Counted from the stretch's first letter, positions 48,680-58,079 are shown. The stretch: DNA of 64,000 nucleotides from Lichenicola sp964247735 (GCA_964247735.1 CAXTVS010000003.1:56938-120937), one strand, 5' to 3'. Made by a program: numbers and translations. The notes: a model not told the origin generated them from the letters alone.

Positions 48680-50071
48680 ATGAGCGACGGTCCTCCTGCC
48701 GACGGTCCAGGATCGCGCGTGCCAGGACCGGCGATGCGCTGGGAACGGCTGCTGGATGACACCCGGCTCGGCGACGCACCGCGCCGCGCGTCCGGCGCCG
48801 GCCGGGACGCGGCCACCGGGCGGTCCGAGTTCCAGCGGGACCACGACCGGCTGATCTTCTCCGAGCCGTTCCGCAAGCTCGGACGCAAGACACAGGTGCA
48901 CCCGCTGCCGCAGAACGACCGGGTGCACAATCGCCTCACCCACAGCCTGGAGGTGTCCTGCGTCGGGCGCTCGCTCGGCGAGCTGACCGGCAAGCGGCTG
49001 CAGGTGCAGGGAGAGCTGCCCGAAGGCGTGGTCGCGGCCGACGTTGCCGCAATCGTGCAGGCCGCGTGCCTCGCGCACGATATCGGCAACCCGCCGTTCG
49101 GGCACGCGGGGGAGTTCGCGATCCGCGGCTGGTACGCCAAGCGTCCGGCGGGGTTCTTCGAGGGGATGCGGCCGTCCTGCGTGCAGGACCTCAACACCTT
49201 CGAGGGCAACGCCCAGGGCTTCCGCCTGCTCACCAGCCTGGTGGACACGGTGGGGCTGCGGCTGACCTATGCGACGCTGGGCAGCTTCATCAAGTATCCG
49301 TGGTCGTCGCTGCACGCGCAGGCCTACCGGCCGGGCAAGTTCAGCTATTTCGCCTCCGAGCGCGATGCCTTCCTGACCATCGCCCGCTCCATGGGGCTGC
49401 TGGAGATCGAGGCCGGGGTGTTCTGCCGCCATCCCCTCGCCTACCTGGTCGAGGCGGCGGACGACATCTGCTACGCCATCATCGACATCGAGGACGGCAT
49501 CGAGATGAAGCTCCTGCACACCGGCGAGGTGGAGGAGCTGCTGTTGTCGGTCATGACGGCAGACGTCCGGCAGCGCTACGACGTCTACCGGGGCGGCCGC
49601 TCGGAGCGGCAGCGGGTGCGCTGGCTGCGCGGCCAGGCGGTGGACCTGCTGATCGAGGACTGTGTCGGCAGCTTCTTCCGCAACGCGCCGGCCATCCTCC
49701 AGGGCCGTTTCGGCGGCAGCCTGGTGGAGGCCGGCAGCCCGCAGGTGGCCGCCGGCGTGGCCGGAGCCAAGGCGCTGGCGCGGGAGAAGATCTTCACCCA
49801 CACCCGCAAGATGGAGATCGAGATCGGCGCCTACGCCGCAGTGGACACGCTGCTCGACTCCTGTTCCGACGCGGCGCGCGAGCTGCTGCAGACCGGTGCC
49901 GGGCCGGGGCTGTCGTATCGCGCGTCGCGGATCCTGGGGCTGATGGGCGAGTCGGCGCCGGGCGAGGCGACCGGGCTGGAGGACAGCTACCGCCTGGTCA
50001 ACGACTTCCTGTCCAGCCTGACCGACAATCGCGCCACCGAGCTGGCGCAGGTGATCCGCGGTCGGAGCTGA
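48680..50071 (+). CDS. dgt: dGTP triphosphohydrolase-like protein
   Basis: A 463-residue HD-domain enzyme. The metal-binding His and His-Asp are in RVHNRLTHSLEVSCVGRSLG and AACLAHDIGNPPFGHAGEFA. FRLLTSLVDTVGLRLTYATL and LVEAADDICYAIIDIEDGIE complete the family pattern. It hydrolyses dNTPs, usually dGTP, to nucleosides and triphosphate, which affects DNA precursor pools. Confidence 0.93.
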   Translation: MSDGPPADGPGSRVPGPAMRWERLLDDTRLGDAPRRASGAGRDAATGRSEFQRDHDRLIFSEPFRKLGRKTQVHPLPQNDRVHNRLTHSLEVSCVGRSLGELTGKRLQVQGELPEGVVAADVAAIVQAACLAHDIGNPPFGHAGEFAIRGWYAKRPAGFFEGMRPSCVQDLNTFEGNAQGFRLLTSLVDTVGLRLTYATLGSFIKYPWSSLHAQAYRPGKFSYFASERDAFLTIARSMGLLEIEAGVFCRHPLAYLVEAADDICYAIIDIEDGIEMKLLHTGEVEELLLSVMTADVRQRYDVYRGGRSERQRVRWLRGQAVDLLIEDCVGSFFRNAPAILQGRFGGSLVEAGSPQVAAGVAGAKALAREKIFTHTRKMEIEIGAYAAVDTLLDSCSDAARELLQTGAGPGLSYRASRILGLMGESAPGEATGLEDSYRLVNDFLSSLTDNRATELAQVIRGRS

Positions 50072-50459
50072 TGTCAAACGGAGCCGGACGTATCCTCAAC
50101 GAAGGCGTGGAAAGCCGTTGCTATACTTGCAGCCGTTTCCAGAAGCCTCGGACCGGCGACCCTTGCCGGCACCGGGATCACGATACGGCATCGTCGACCA
50201 GGTGACGCTGCAGATCCGACGTGTCGATCCCGCAACAAAAGCAGTTCGACGCGATCGCGTGTTCGGGAACCTCACGATTGGCGGCGCACCATCGTTGCCG
50301 TCCCACAGGGGGACGGGACCGGCATGGCTATCGGTTGTCCTCCAGGAGGCTGATCGCGCAAAACCGCGGTCCCAGGACAATGGTCGACTTGCAGCGCAGG
50401 CGACGTGGTCAACTACGGCCGCCGGTCCACCCTCGACAGCCTGCACCAGGAGCAGGCGG
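50072..50459. other. Intergenic stretch, no convincing gene
   Basis: 388 bp between dgt and the convergent LysR gene. Frames on both strands (for example 50118-50480 plus) lack recognisable domains and have atypical amino-acid patterns. No structured RNA or terminator with a T-tract was noticed. Confidence 0.5.
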
Positions 50460-51374
50460 TCAGCCGTCACCAGCCGATGAAGCCCGGCTTCCTTCCGCGA
50501 CCAGCCAGGCCAGGAAGGCATGCAGCGACGGCGTCTTGTCTGCATCGAACGGCGTCAGGGCGACGTAGCCCGGACGCGGAACGACGATCGCCGGGAACGG
50601 TGCGGCCAGCCGCCCCGTGCGCAGCAGGCCGTCGAGGGTGGGGCGCGGTCCGATGCCGAAGCCGAGCCCGTCCATGACCGCCTGCACCGTGACGAAGAAG
50701 TGGTCGAACACGTGGCGTGGGCCGAACGGATGCGGCAGCTCCGCAGCGTGCAGCCAGTCGGCCCAGTCACGCGGCCGGGTTTCCGTGACGAGACGCATGG
50801 AGCCCAGGATGTCCCCGGGCGTGCGGATGGCGCCGCTCTCGAGGAAGGCCGGGCTGGCGATGAGCGTGTCGGTCTCGGCCAGGAAGAACAGTGCCGTGTG
50901 CTGTGCCGGAACCGCCTGCCCCGCCGAGGCCGACTCGCGGCGGATGGCAACGTCGAAGCCGCCGTGCAGCGCCTGGTGCAGCGTCGTGGTCGTTGACACC
51001 GCCACCTCGACCTCCGGCCGCATCCGGCGGAACCGGTGCAGGCGCGGGATCAGCCAGTGCATCGCCAGCGTGGTCGGCGCGCTGACCCGCAGCACCCGCG
51101 GTGCCGCCGGCCTGCCGCAGGCGTCCGCCGCCGCGACCAACCGGTCGAACGACAGGCTGACCTCCTCGGCGAAGGCGCGTGCCGCGGGCGTCGCCACCAT
51201 GCGCCGGCCGACGCGCACGAACAGGCGCTGCCCGAGCCAGGTTTCCAGCGCAGCGACCTGCCGGCTGACGGCGCCGTGGGTAAGCCCGAGCTCGGCCGCC
51301 GCCGCCGCGTAGCTGCCGGTGCGCGCAGCGACCTCGAGGACGCGGAGTGCCGCGAAGGGTGGAAGCCGACGCAT
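50460..51374 (-). CDS. LysR-type transcriptional regulator (GcvA-like)
   Basis: A 304-residue regulator. The N-terminal winged helix-turn-helix is LPPFAALRVLEVAARTGSYA, AAAAELGLTHGAVSRQVAAL, ETWLGQRLFVRVGRRM. The effector domain starts near residue 90 (VLRVSAPTTLAMHWLIPRLH). The LPPLxAL opening and AVSRQ motif fit the GcvA/AmpR subgroup. It is divergent from the MFS gene 77 bp away and probably controls it. ATG 51374 is preferred over the longer frame. Confidence 0.92.
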   Translation of the reverse strand: MRRLPPFAALRVLEVAARTGSYAAAAAELGLTHGAVSRQVAALETWLGQRLFVRVGRRMVATPAARAFAEEVSLSFDRLVAAADACGRPAAPRVLRVSAPTTLAMHWLIPRLHRFRRMRPEVEVAVSTTTTLHQALHGGFDVAIRRESASAGQAVPAQHTALFFLAETDTLIASPAFLESGAIRTPGDILGSMRLVTETRPRDWADWLHAAELPHPFGPRHVFDHFFVTVQAVMDGLGFGIGPRPTLDGLLRTGRLAAPFPAIVVPRPGYVALTPFDADKTPSLHAFLAWLVAEGSRASSAGDG

Positions 51375-51451
51375 GACCTGTGAGCCCGGGTGGCGGATAT
51401 CGTGAGCAGACGGCGCATGATCGCGCACGGCCCACGGGTATAGACGGCTCC

Positions 51452-52654
51452 ATGGCACAGGGCGACGGATCGACGAGCTTGGTTCACGAACGGCGGGAAG
51501 GCAGCGCGGTCGACGTCCCGTCAGGGCGGAGGCGCAGCCTCGCCGGCGCCTGCGTCGCGCACATGCTGCACGACGGCTACACCGACCTGCTCTACGTGCT
51601 GCTGCCGGTGTGGCAGAAGGAGTTCGGCCTGTCCTTCACCGGGCTTGCCGTCATCCGGTGCCTGTACTACGGGACCATGGGAGGCCTGCAGGTTCCGGCG
51701 ATCCGCGCGACGACGCGGCTCGGCTCCCGGCTGACGCTGGCGTGGGCCAGCCTGGTCGCCGCAGGCGGCTTCCTGGTGATGGCGCTTCCCGGCGGCATGG
51801 CACCGCTTGTTGCCGGCCTGGTGCTGGCAGGCCTGGGGTCCAGCGCCCAGCATCCGCATGCGTCGCTGGTGGTGTCGCAGGCCTATGGGCGGGCGGCGCG
51901 TCGGCCGCTCGGGATCTACAACTTCGCGGGCGACCTGGGGAAGGCGGCGTTCCCGCCCGTCGTCGCCCTGTTGCTCACCGTGATGGCGTGGCGGCCGACC
52001 CTGAGGCTCATGGCGCTGGTGGGCGTCGGCATGGCGCTGGCGCTCCTGCCGCTGCTGTCCAGGCAGCCTGCGTGCGCGCCGACGGACGACAGGCCGGGTG
52101 CCGGTTCCACCGATCGCTCCGGGTTCGGCCTGCTTCTCGCCGTCGGTGCGCTCGATACCGCGACCCGGATGGGCTACCTGCTGTTCCTGCCGTTCCTTCT
52201 GCACGAGAAGGGCGCAGCGGGGGCGACGGTCGGATTCGGCTTCGCGGCGCTGTTCGCAGGCGGCGCGCTGGGCAAGGCGGCGTGCGGCTGGCTCGGCGAC
52301 CGTTTCGGGGTCGTGTGGAGCGTGATCGCCACGGAGGTGGCCACGACCATGCTGATCGTCGTGACGGGAAGGCTGCCGCTCGACGCGACGCTGGTGCTGC
52401 TGCCGCTGCTCGGCATCGTCCTCAACGGCACGTCGTCGCTGCTCTACGCCACGGTGCCGGAGCTGGCGCCGCGGGGTGACGCCAGCCGGGCCTTCGCGGT
52501 GTTCTATACGGCCGTCATCGGGTCGGGCGCGCTGGCTCCGATCGCCTATGGCGCCCTCGGCGACCATGTCGGCCAATGGTTCGGCATCCTGGCCTCGGGT
52601 CTGACCGCGCTGTCGACCGTGCCGCTGATCTTCGGGTTGCGGCGCGCGATCTGA
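51452..52654 (+). CDS. MFS transporter (fosmidomycin-resistance-like)
   Basis: A 400-residue membrane protein with about 12 hydrophobic segments. The start has LAGACVAHMLHDGYTDLLYV and LLPVWQKEFGLSFTGLAVIR, a pattern typical of the Fsr (fosmidomycin resistance) group of the major facilitator superfamily. Later segments include GKAACGWLGDRFGVVWSVIA. It probably exports a drug or metabolite by proton exchange. It is divergent from a LysR regulator. Confidence 0.88.
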   Translation: MAQGDGSTSLVHERREGSAVDVPSGRRRSLAGACVAHMLHDGYTDLLYVLLPVWQKEFGLSFTGLAVIRCLYYGTMGGLQVPAIRATTRLGSRLTLAWASLVAAGGFLVMALPGGMAPLVAGLVLAGLGSSAQHPHASLVVSQAYGRAARRPLGIYNFAGDLGKAAFPPVVALLLTVMAWRPTLRLMALVGVGMALALLPLLSRQPACAPTDDRPGAGSTDRSGFGLLLAVGALDTATRMGYLLFLPFLLHEKGAAGATVGFGFAALFAGGALGKAACGWLGDRFGVVWSVIATEVATTMLIVVTGRLPLDATLVLLPLLGIVLNGTSSLLYATVPELAPRGDASRAFAVFYTAVIGSGALAPIAYGALGDHVGQWFGILASGLTALSTVPLIFGLRRAI

Positions 52655-52879
52655 CCCTTCGCGGGCCGGAGCGGCCGGCGGCCGGTCGCAGCCGTTCCGC
52701 AATCCGCTCGTGCGCTGCCGGTGATGTTCGGTCTCGACGCCTCCGCCAGCAAGGACGGAACGGCTTTGCGGCAGGCTGCGTGTCACCAACACGTCATAGT
52801 GCAAGGCAGCAAACGGGTGGACGTTCAGGCCCCGGCGCGCCATGTTGCGTTGCAGCATGAACGGGAGCTGGAGGCTCGC

Positions 52880-53086
52880 ATGACCATCACGGCAGATCCG
52901 GTCGAGACCGGCCGCCTCGACGTTTTCCGGTCGATCCTCGCCACCGTGCGATCGCACCGCGCGGCACGCCGCGAGCGCGCCCGGCTGGGCCAGGAGCTGG
53001 CGCGGTGCTCGGACCGCGAGCTGGCGGAGATGAACCTCAGTCGGGCCGAGATCCCGAACATCGTCCGGCACATCCGGATCGACTGA
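52880..53086 (+). CDS. DUF1127 family small protein
   Basis: A 68-residue arginine-rich protein. The DUF1127 motif is at the C-terminus: ELARCSDRELAEMNLSRAEI followed by PNIVRHIRID. These small proteins of alphaproteobacteria bind RNA or affect phosphate, stress and sRNA metabolism. The frame is open further upstream (to 52721), but the ATG at 52880 preceded by GGGAGC and GGAGG gives the usual length. Confidence 0.85.
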   Translation: MTITADPVETGRLDVFRSILATVRSHRAARRERARLGQELARCSDRELAEMNLSRAEIPNIVRHIRID

Positions 53087-53184
53087 CCCGAGCCGACGGG
53101 CAGCCGGGTCCGACAACGGCCGCTTCGTCGTCGCGGTCCGCGGCAGGACCAGGCAGGCTCCGCCGGTGACGGCGGGACCGGCGG

Positions 53185-53394
53185 ATGCGTGGTGCAACGG
53201 GGTTGTGGATCGGACTGGTGGTGGTGGCGATCAACGGCCTGGTTTTCGGCCTCGACCTGCACGGCTTCCTGACCGCGGCACCCGGACCGAGCCGGAACTT
53301 CCCGACATGGCAGGCGATCGTGCTCGCCGGCGCCTGCGCCTACCTCCTGGCTGCCGGGATCATGTTCGATAGCGAGCGGCGGGGAAAGCGGTAG
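53185..53394 (+). CDS. Small two-helix membrane protein
   Basis: A 69-residue protein with two transmembrane segments, near residues 5-25 (TGLWIGLVVVAINGLVFGLD) and 43-62 (WQAIVLAGACAYLLAAGIMF), and a basic tail (SERRGKR). The family is unknown. It lies 98 bp after the DUF1127 gene. Confidence 0.6.
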   Translation: MRGATGLWIGLVVVAINGLVFGLDLHGFLTAAPGPSRNFPTWQAIVLAGACAYLLAAGIMFDSERRGKR

Positions 53395-53471
53395 CGGATG
53401 CGATCGGGCTTGCGCCGCGGGGCTTGCCGGTGCAGAGATTTGCCCATACAAAGCGCGCCGTCGCGGCGGAT

Positions 53472-53546
53472 GGGCGCGTAGCTCAGCGGTAGAGCATCGC
53501 CTTCACACGGCGGGGGTCACAGGTTCAATCCCTGTCGCGCCCACCA
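53472..53546 (+). tRNA. tRNA-Val (CAC)
   Basis: A 75-nt tRNA on the plus strand with acceptor GGGCGCG/CGCGCCC, D-arm GCTC-AGCGGTA-GAGC, anticodon stem TCGCC/GGCGG with loop TTCACAC (anticodon CAC), T-loop TTCAATC and encoded CCA at 53544-53546. Confidence 0.95.
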
Positions 53547-53572
53547 TCCCCTGGGTCGCCCGGTAACGGCAC

Positions 53573-55465
53573 TCAGAACCCGAACATGTGGTCCAGCGAG
53601 AAGGCGCCGCTGTCGTCCATGAGGCCGTGGTAGCCGAACAGGCGGCAGGTGGCGTCGCGGACCAGCACATAGCCGTGCGGACCAGCCAGGCCCAGCAGCT
53701 CCTCGCTGAACAGGCGGTGCGGCCAGAGCATCATCGAGCCGGAACAGGCGATCTCGACCGAGCGTTCGCCCAGCACCTCACCGGTGTCGTCGTGCAGCAC
53801 CAGTTGGGTGCGGGAGCTGGCGTGCCAGGGGGCGGAGGCGGGATACATCATCGCCGCGAAGGAGCGCCGTCGGCGGTCGCCCAGGCGCAGGAACAGGCGG
53901 GTGGACAAGCCAGGCGGCGCCCCGGAATAGGATTGCGGCTCGTCGCGGTAGGTCATCGCGGTGTTGAAGATGTGTGCGCCGAAGCTGGTTTCCGCCACGT
54001 GGCCGCTGCCGATGTGCTCGTAGCGCACCAGGGCGTGCAGCCACCCGTCGGCCGAGCCGCCGTCGCGGAAGTCGTACACTAGTTCCGCATGGCCTTCCGG
54101 CACGCCCAGTTCCGACAGGTCGAGCGCCAGCGCGTGGTCGCGTGGCAGACGGCCGAGGAAGCGCTCGGCGACCTTCAGGCCGGCGGTGTCGAACACGTCC
54201 AGGCGCAGCGGCAGGTCCGCCTGCCGCTCGGCCATCGGGGTCGGCTGCACGATCGAGCGGAACCGGTCCGGCGGCAGCACCGGGAACGGCAGCAGGTAGC
54301 CGCGTCCCAGGGTGGACGGCAGGGTCGGGATGCCGGAATCGGGCACGAGGTCGGCGCGTTCCACGTTCAGGTGCGCGATCCGCCGGCGGTGGCCGCGCGT
54401 CACCTCGTAGCGCGGCCGCACCACGTGCCGGCCGGCGCGCAGCTCGACCTGCGCCGGCCAGTGCAGGCCCGGCAGGTGTGCCGACACGTCGACGGCGACG
54501 CTGGCATAGGGCGGCACCGCGAACGGCAGCGGCACCGGCGCGTCCGCGCCCATGCGGTCGAGGCTGACGGCGCCGGGCGGGATCGGCACCGCGTGGCTGT
54601 TCTGCAGCCACAGCACCACCGTCTCGTCGGGACGCGGCGCGGGCAGGTTGGCATAGCGGTCGGACGGCCAGGCGTTGGCGTCGTGGGTGACGGACAGGCT
54701 GTCGCCGCCGGAACCGTCGCCGTTGTCATAGGTGTCGAGCGCGTACTTGACCACGTCGTGGCCGGACACGTTGATCGCGTGGACGAAGAGCTGGCCGCGG
54801 AACGGAGGCAGGCCGAAGCGGCGGCGCACCTCGCGGCTGTCGATGGAGATGCCCCCGGGACCGCCGGGCAGCGGTTCCTCCCAGGTCGCCAGCGGATGGC
54901 CATCGGCATCGAACAGGCGCAGCCACAGCCTGACCGCGCGCGCGCCATAGGTGGCCCAGTAGTTCGCGGTCACCAGACGGGTCGACAGCCCGTCCGCCTC
55001 GCGGAAGAAGGCGTAGTTGGTGGCGAAGTTGAGCCGGTCGAGATAGGCGCGGCCGGAGGTCAGCATCGCGGCCGGCAGGCGGGCGTCGTCCAGCGTCGCC
55101 ACCTGCATGCCGCGCGGCAGCAGGTGGCCGATCCGCGCCAGCACCCGGGCGGCGTCGAACGCGGTCACCAGCAGGGTCGCGGCGTCGCAGGACGGCAGCG
55201 CGGTCAGCGGCAGCGCCTGGTTGCCCAGCATCGGGCGGCCGACCAGCGACACGTCCTGCACGTAGCAGCCGGTCGCGACAGGAAGGTCGGGATGCAGCGC
55301 GAACAGCATGGCGGCGGCGCCGTCGGGATCGAACACCGCGAGCGGGCCCTGCCGGCGCAGGCGGCCGCCCAGCGCCGACAGCGCCTCGGCGGCCAGCGGA
55401 TGGGCCAGCGCCTTGTAGAGCACGTTGCCGCCCTGGCGCGCGTCGTAGGTGTGGATGTCGAGCAT
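53573..55465 (-). CDS. Large protein of unknown function
   Basis: A 630-residue protein, no signal peptide, no membrane segment. The first 150 residues look like an alpha/beta domain (GPLAVFDPDGAAAMLFALHP, then DAATLLVTAFDAARVLARIG). The remainder is beta-rich with repeated sandwich-like stretches (VTANYWATYGARAVRLWLRL, FVHAINVSGHDVVKYALDTY, LHALVRYEHIGSGHVAETSF) and a C-terminal part ending YHGLMDDSGAFSLDHMFGF. I do not recognise the family. It lies 17 bp downstream of the ELM1-like gene on the same strand and is probably co-transcribed, so a role in cell-surface glycan biology is possible (inference). ATG 55465 avoids overlap with the upstream gene. Confidence 0.7.
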   Translation of the reverse strand: MLDIHTYDARQGGNVLYKALAHPLAAEALSALGGRLRRQGPLAVFDPDGAAAMLFALHPDLPVATGCYVQDVSLVGRPMLGNQALPLTALPSCDAATLLVTAFDAARVLARIGHLLPRGMQVATLDDARLPAAMLTSGRAYLDRLNFATNYAFFREADGLSTRLVTANYWATYGARAVRLWLRLFDADGHPLATWEEPLPGGPGGISIDSREVRRRFGLPPFRGQLFVHAINVSGHDVVKYALDTYDNGDGSGGDSLSVTHDANAWPSDRYANLPAPRPDETVVLWLQNSHAVPIPPGAVSLDRMGADAPVPLPFAVPPYASVAVDVSAHLPGLHWPAQVELRAGRHVVRPRYEVTRGHRRRIAHLNVERADLVPDSGIPTLPSTLGRGYLLPFPVLPPDRFRSIVQPTPMAERQADLPLRLDVFDTAGLKVAERFLGRLPRDHALALDLSELGVPEGHAELVYDFRDGGSADGWLHALVRYEHIGSGHVAETSFGAHIFNTAMTYRDEPQSYSGAPPGLSTRLFLRLGDRRRRSFAAMMYPASAPWHASSRTQLVLHDDTGEVLGERSVEIACSGSMMLWPHRLFSEELLGLAGPHGYVLVRDATCRLFGYHGLMDDSGAFSLDHMFGF

Positions 55466-55482
55466 CGGGCGGCCTCCGGGCG

Positions 55483-56475
55483 CTACGGGTGTGGGTCCGG
55501 CAGGCCGAGCCGGCGGCACAGCTCGGCAGCGACCGGTCCGGTGTCGTCGAGCGGGCTTGCCTGACCGTAGCGGAGCGTGCCGTTGAAGATCCGGATGCGG
55601 CCGGCGTCGACCAGTTCCTGCAGGAACAGGCCGATCCGGCGCGAGCGGCCGGGTAGCGGCACCACGGCGACGGGAACCGTGGTCGCGGCCGCTTCGGACA
55701 CCATGGACACGCTGTCGGCGGTGGCGACGACGGCGTCGGCGCAGGCGAGCAGGCCGAGATAGGGGTTGTCGCCGGTCATGTCCCAGAGATAGGCGCCGGA
55801 TGGCGACAGCCGCCGTTCCAGCACCGCGCGGACCGCCTCGCCGGTGCGTCGCGACGGCGTCACGGCGAGGCCGGCCCGGTCGGCGCGGACGAGGCCGGCA
55901 AGCCCGTCCGCCAGCGCCTCCGCTTCGGGCACGCCGAGCCTGAACCGTCCGTTCGAGCCGCCCACCAGCACCGCCACCAGCGGCCTGGGCAGGTGCGCGA
56001 AGCGGGGCATCCAGCGCAGGCGGGCCTCCGCCAGCACGGCGGGCGTGACCCGGTGCAGCGCGGTGCGCGACAACAGGACGTTGGGCCCGTCGATCTCGTC
56101 GTGCCGGTTGGCCACCACCAGGTCGAAGCGGTCGAGCCGCATGCGGGGGTTCTGGATCTGCACCACCCGCCGTCCGTATCGGCGCAATGCCGCCCCGACC
56201 GCGGCGCCGGTGCCGCCGACGGTCAGCACCAGCCCGTCGGGCAGGTCGGCCAGGCCGCCGACCGCGGCGAGCGGCGCCGGCCAGGAACGGGCGGGGATCC
56301 AGCGCCAGGGCGACGAGGCGGCCAGGACGCGGGGTTCGGCCGCGATGCCGGCGCGCTCGGCGAGGCCCATCGCCTGGGCCTCCAGCCCGGCATAGCCTTC
56401 GGTCAGGATCACCCCCGGCGTGGGCGCGTGCCGCGCCGCGACGGGTTCCCTGTGCCGCACCATCTCGTCCTGCAT
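55483..56475 (-). CDS. ELM1/GtrOC1-like (DUF1022) protein
   Basis: A 330-residue protein related to plant mitochondrial-fission factor ELM1 and to GT-B glycosyltransferases. Marks are VILTEGYAGLEAQAMGLAER near the N-terminus, VVQIQNPRMRLDRFDLVVAN, NVLLSRTALHRVTPAVLAEA, PRPLVAVLVGGSNGRFRLGV and ADAVVATADSVSMVSEAAAT. The bacterial function is not established; a nucleoside-sugar transferase role in LPS is suspected. Start codons at 56475 and 56463 are both possible. Confidence 0.82.
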   Translation of the reverse strand: MQDEMVRHREPVAARHAPTPGVILTEGYAGLEAQAMGLAERAGIAAEPRVLAASSPWRWIPARSWPAPLAAVGGLADLPDGLVLTVGGTGAAVGAALRRYGRRVVQIQNPRMRLDRFDLVVANRHDEIDGPNVLLSRTALHRVTPAVLAEARLRWMPRFAHLPRPLVAVLVGGSNGRFRLGVPEAEALADGLAGLVRADRAGLAVTPSRRTGEAVRAVLERRLSPSGAYLWDMTGDNPYLGLLACADAVVATADSVSMVSEAAATTVPVAVVPLPGRSRRIGLFLQELVDAGRIRIFNGTLRYGQASPLDDTGPVAAELCRRLGLPDPHP

Positions 56476-56942
56476 GGCCCGCTTGTGCGAGTCCGCCCCG
56501 TCGTCGTCAATCGCGCAGGCGGTCCTGTCGCGTCCCAGGTTCGGGATCACCCATCCGGAAGTCTGACCTGGCCGTCACCCCTGTCGCTGCCATGCTCAGC
56601 CACCGGCAGGACAAGGCTGACATGGCGAGCGGCCCCGGCGTGAGCGCATTCCCTCCACATCCGCAGCCGGACGATCGCTGGTGCGACATGCCGGCATCAT
56701 GTTCGGCCGACGAACCTGTTTCTGGAAGGCCGATCCAGCCTCCCCAATGGGACCTCGCCATGCGCATCATCCGTCAGCAGGCGCATGTTCTGCTGGTATC
56801 GAACTGCTGTCCGGCCGGCGACCTGAATCCGGACTGAGACACGCCGCCGGTTCCGGCGCCTTGACAGGCGGACCGGCCCGCCGTCCAAACGCGGTCGCCG
56901 CGCCGAGACCACGGCTCCCTGCCCGCGGATGACCCGAGCGCC
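56476..56942. other. Divergent intergenic region upstream of the helicase gene
   Basis: 467 bp between the divergent ELM1-like and DEAD-box genes. It contains a short ORF with a Cys-Cys motif (56760-56837), two GC-rich inverted repeats (56845-56858 and 56867-56882) and a TTGACA at 56861-56866. Nothing else gene-like is seen. Confidence 0.5.
56760..56837 (+). CDS. Possible 25-residue leader peptide with Cys-Cys
   Basis: The frame encodes MRIIRQQAHVLLVSNCCPAG plus DLNPD and a stop. It begins with a hydrophobic helix-like part and carries two adjacent Cys codons near the end, followed within 10-50 bp by two inverted repeats and then the DEAD-box gene. This layout resembles an amino-acid attenuator leader, but the evidence is only positional. 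Confidence 0.35.
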   Translation: MRIIRQQAHVLLVSNCCPAGDLNPD

Positions 56943-58079
56943 ATGAGCGAGTTCTCTTCCCTCGGCCTGGCCGAGCCGCTGCTGGCCGCGCTGCGCGGCG
57001 CCGGCCACCGGGTTCCCACCCCGATCCAGGAGCAGGCGATCCCGGCGATCCTGGCCGGACAGGACGTCCAGGGCATCGCGCAGACCGGCACCGGCAAGAC
57101 CGCCGCCTTCGTGCTGCCGATCCTGCACCGGCTGCTGGAGGAGGATCGCCGGCCGGATCCGAACGGCTGCCGGGCGCTGGTCCTGGTGCCGACACGCGAG
57201 CTCGCCAGCCAGGTCGGCGGCACGGTCCGCGCGCTCGGCCGGCAGACTCGCCTGCGCGCGGCGGTGCTGGTGGGCGGGGTGCCGAAGCAGAAGCAGGCCG
57301 CCGCGCTAACCGCCGGGGTCGACGTGGTGGTGGCGACGCCGGGGCGGCTGCTCGACCACCTGGCGGACGGCGCGCTGCGGCTGGACGACACGGCGATCCT
57401 GGTGCTGGACGAGGCGGACCGCATGCTCGACCTCGGCTTCGTCGAGGACGTGCGGCGGATCGCGTCGGTGCTGCCGCGGGAACGGCAGACGCTGCTGTTC
57501 TCGGCCACCATGCCGCCGGACATCGCGGTGCTGGCGCGGCTGCTGCTGCGCGATCCGGTGGCGGTCGCCGCGGGACCGGCCGCCACGCCGGCGCCGCGGA
57601 TCGACCAGCGGGTGGTGTTCCTCGACGCTCGGGACAAGGTCCCGCTGCTGGTCGAGCTGCTCCGGCGCGGCCGGATGGGCCGCACCCTGGTGTTCACCCG
57701 CACCAGGCAGGGCGCCGACGCGCTGGTCGCGGCGCTGGACCGGGCGGGCATGCGGGCGGGCGTCCTCCACGGCGACAAGAGCCAGCCGCAGCGCGACCGC
57801 ACCCTGGCGGCGTTCAGGGCGGGCGCGTTCCCGGTGCTGGTGGCGACCGACGTGGCGGCGCGGGGGCTCGACATCGACGGCCTGACCCACGTGGTCAACT
57901 TCGAGCTGCCGGAGGTCGCGGACGCGTACGTGCACCGGGTCGGACGCACCGCGCGGGCGGGCGGCCGCGGCATCGCCATCACCTTCTGCGCGCCAGCCGA
58001 ACGGACGGCGCTGCGGGCGATCGAGAAACTGCTCGGCGCCCGGCTGAAGGTCTACGAGGGCAGGAAGGCGGCCGGCTGA
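56943..58079 (+). CDS. DEAD-box RNA helicase (RhlE-like)
   Basis: A 378-residue helicase core without a C-terminal extension. The Q motif FSSLGLAEPLLAALRGAGHR, motif I AQTGTGKTAAF, motif Ia PTRELASQ, motif II DEADRML, motif III SATMPPD, and the C-terminal motifs VATDVAARGLDIDGLTHVVN and HRVGRTARAG are complete. It unwinds RNA duplexes in ribosome assembly or mRNA turnover. The absence of a basic tail is notable, since most RhlE proteins have one. Confidence 0.94.
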   Translation: MSEFSSLGLAEPLLAALRGAGHRVPTPIQEQAIPAILAGQDVQGIAQTGTGKTAAFVLPILHRLLEEDRRPDPNGCRALVLVPTRELASQVGGTVRALGRQTRLRAAVLVGGVPKQKQAAALTAGVDVVVATPGRLLDHLADGALRLDDTAILVLDEADRMLDLGFVEDVRRIASVLPRERQTLLFSATMPPDIAVLARLLLRDPVAVAAGPAATPAPRIDQRVVFLDARDKVPLLVELLRRGRMGRTLVFTRTRQGADALVAALDRAGMRAGVLHGDKSQPQRDRTLAAFRAGAFPVLVATDVAARGLDIDGLTHVVNFELPEVADAYVHRVGRTARAGGRGIAITFCAPAERTALRAIEKLLGARLKVYEGRKAAG

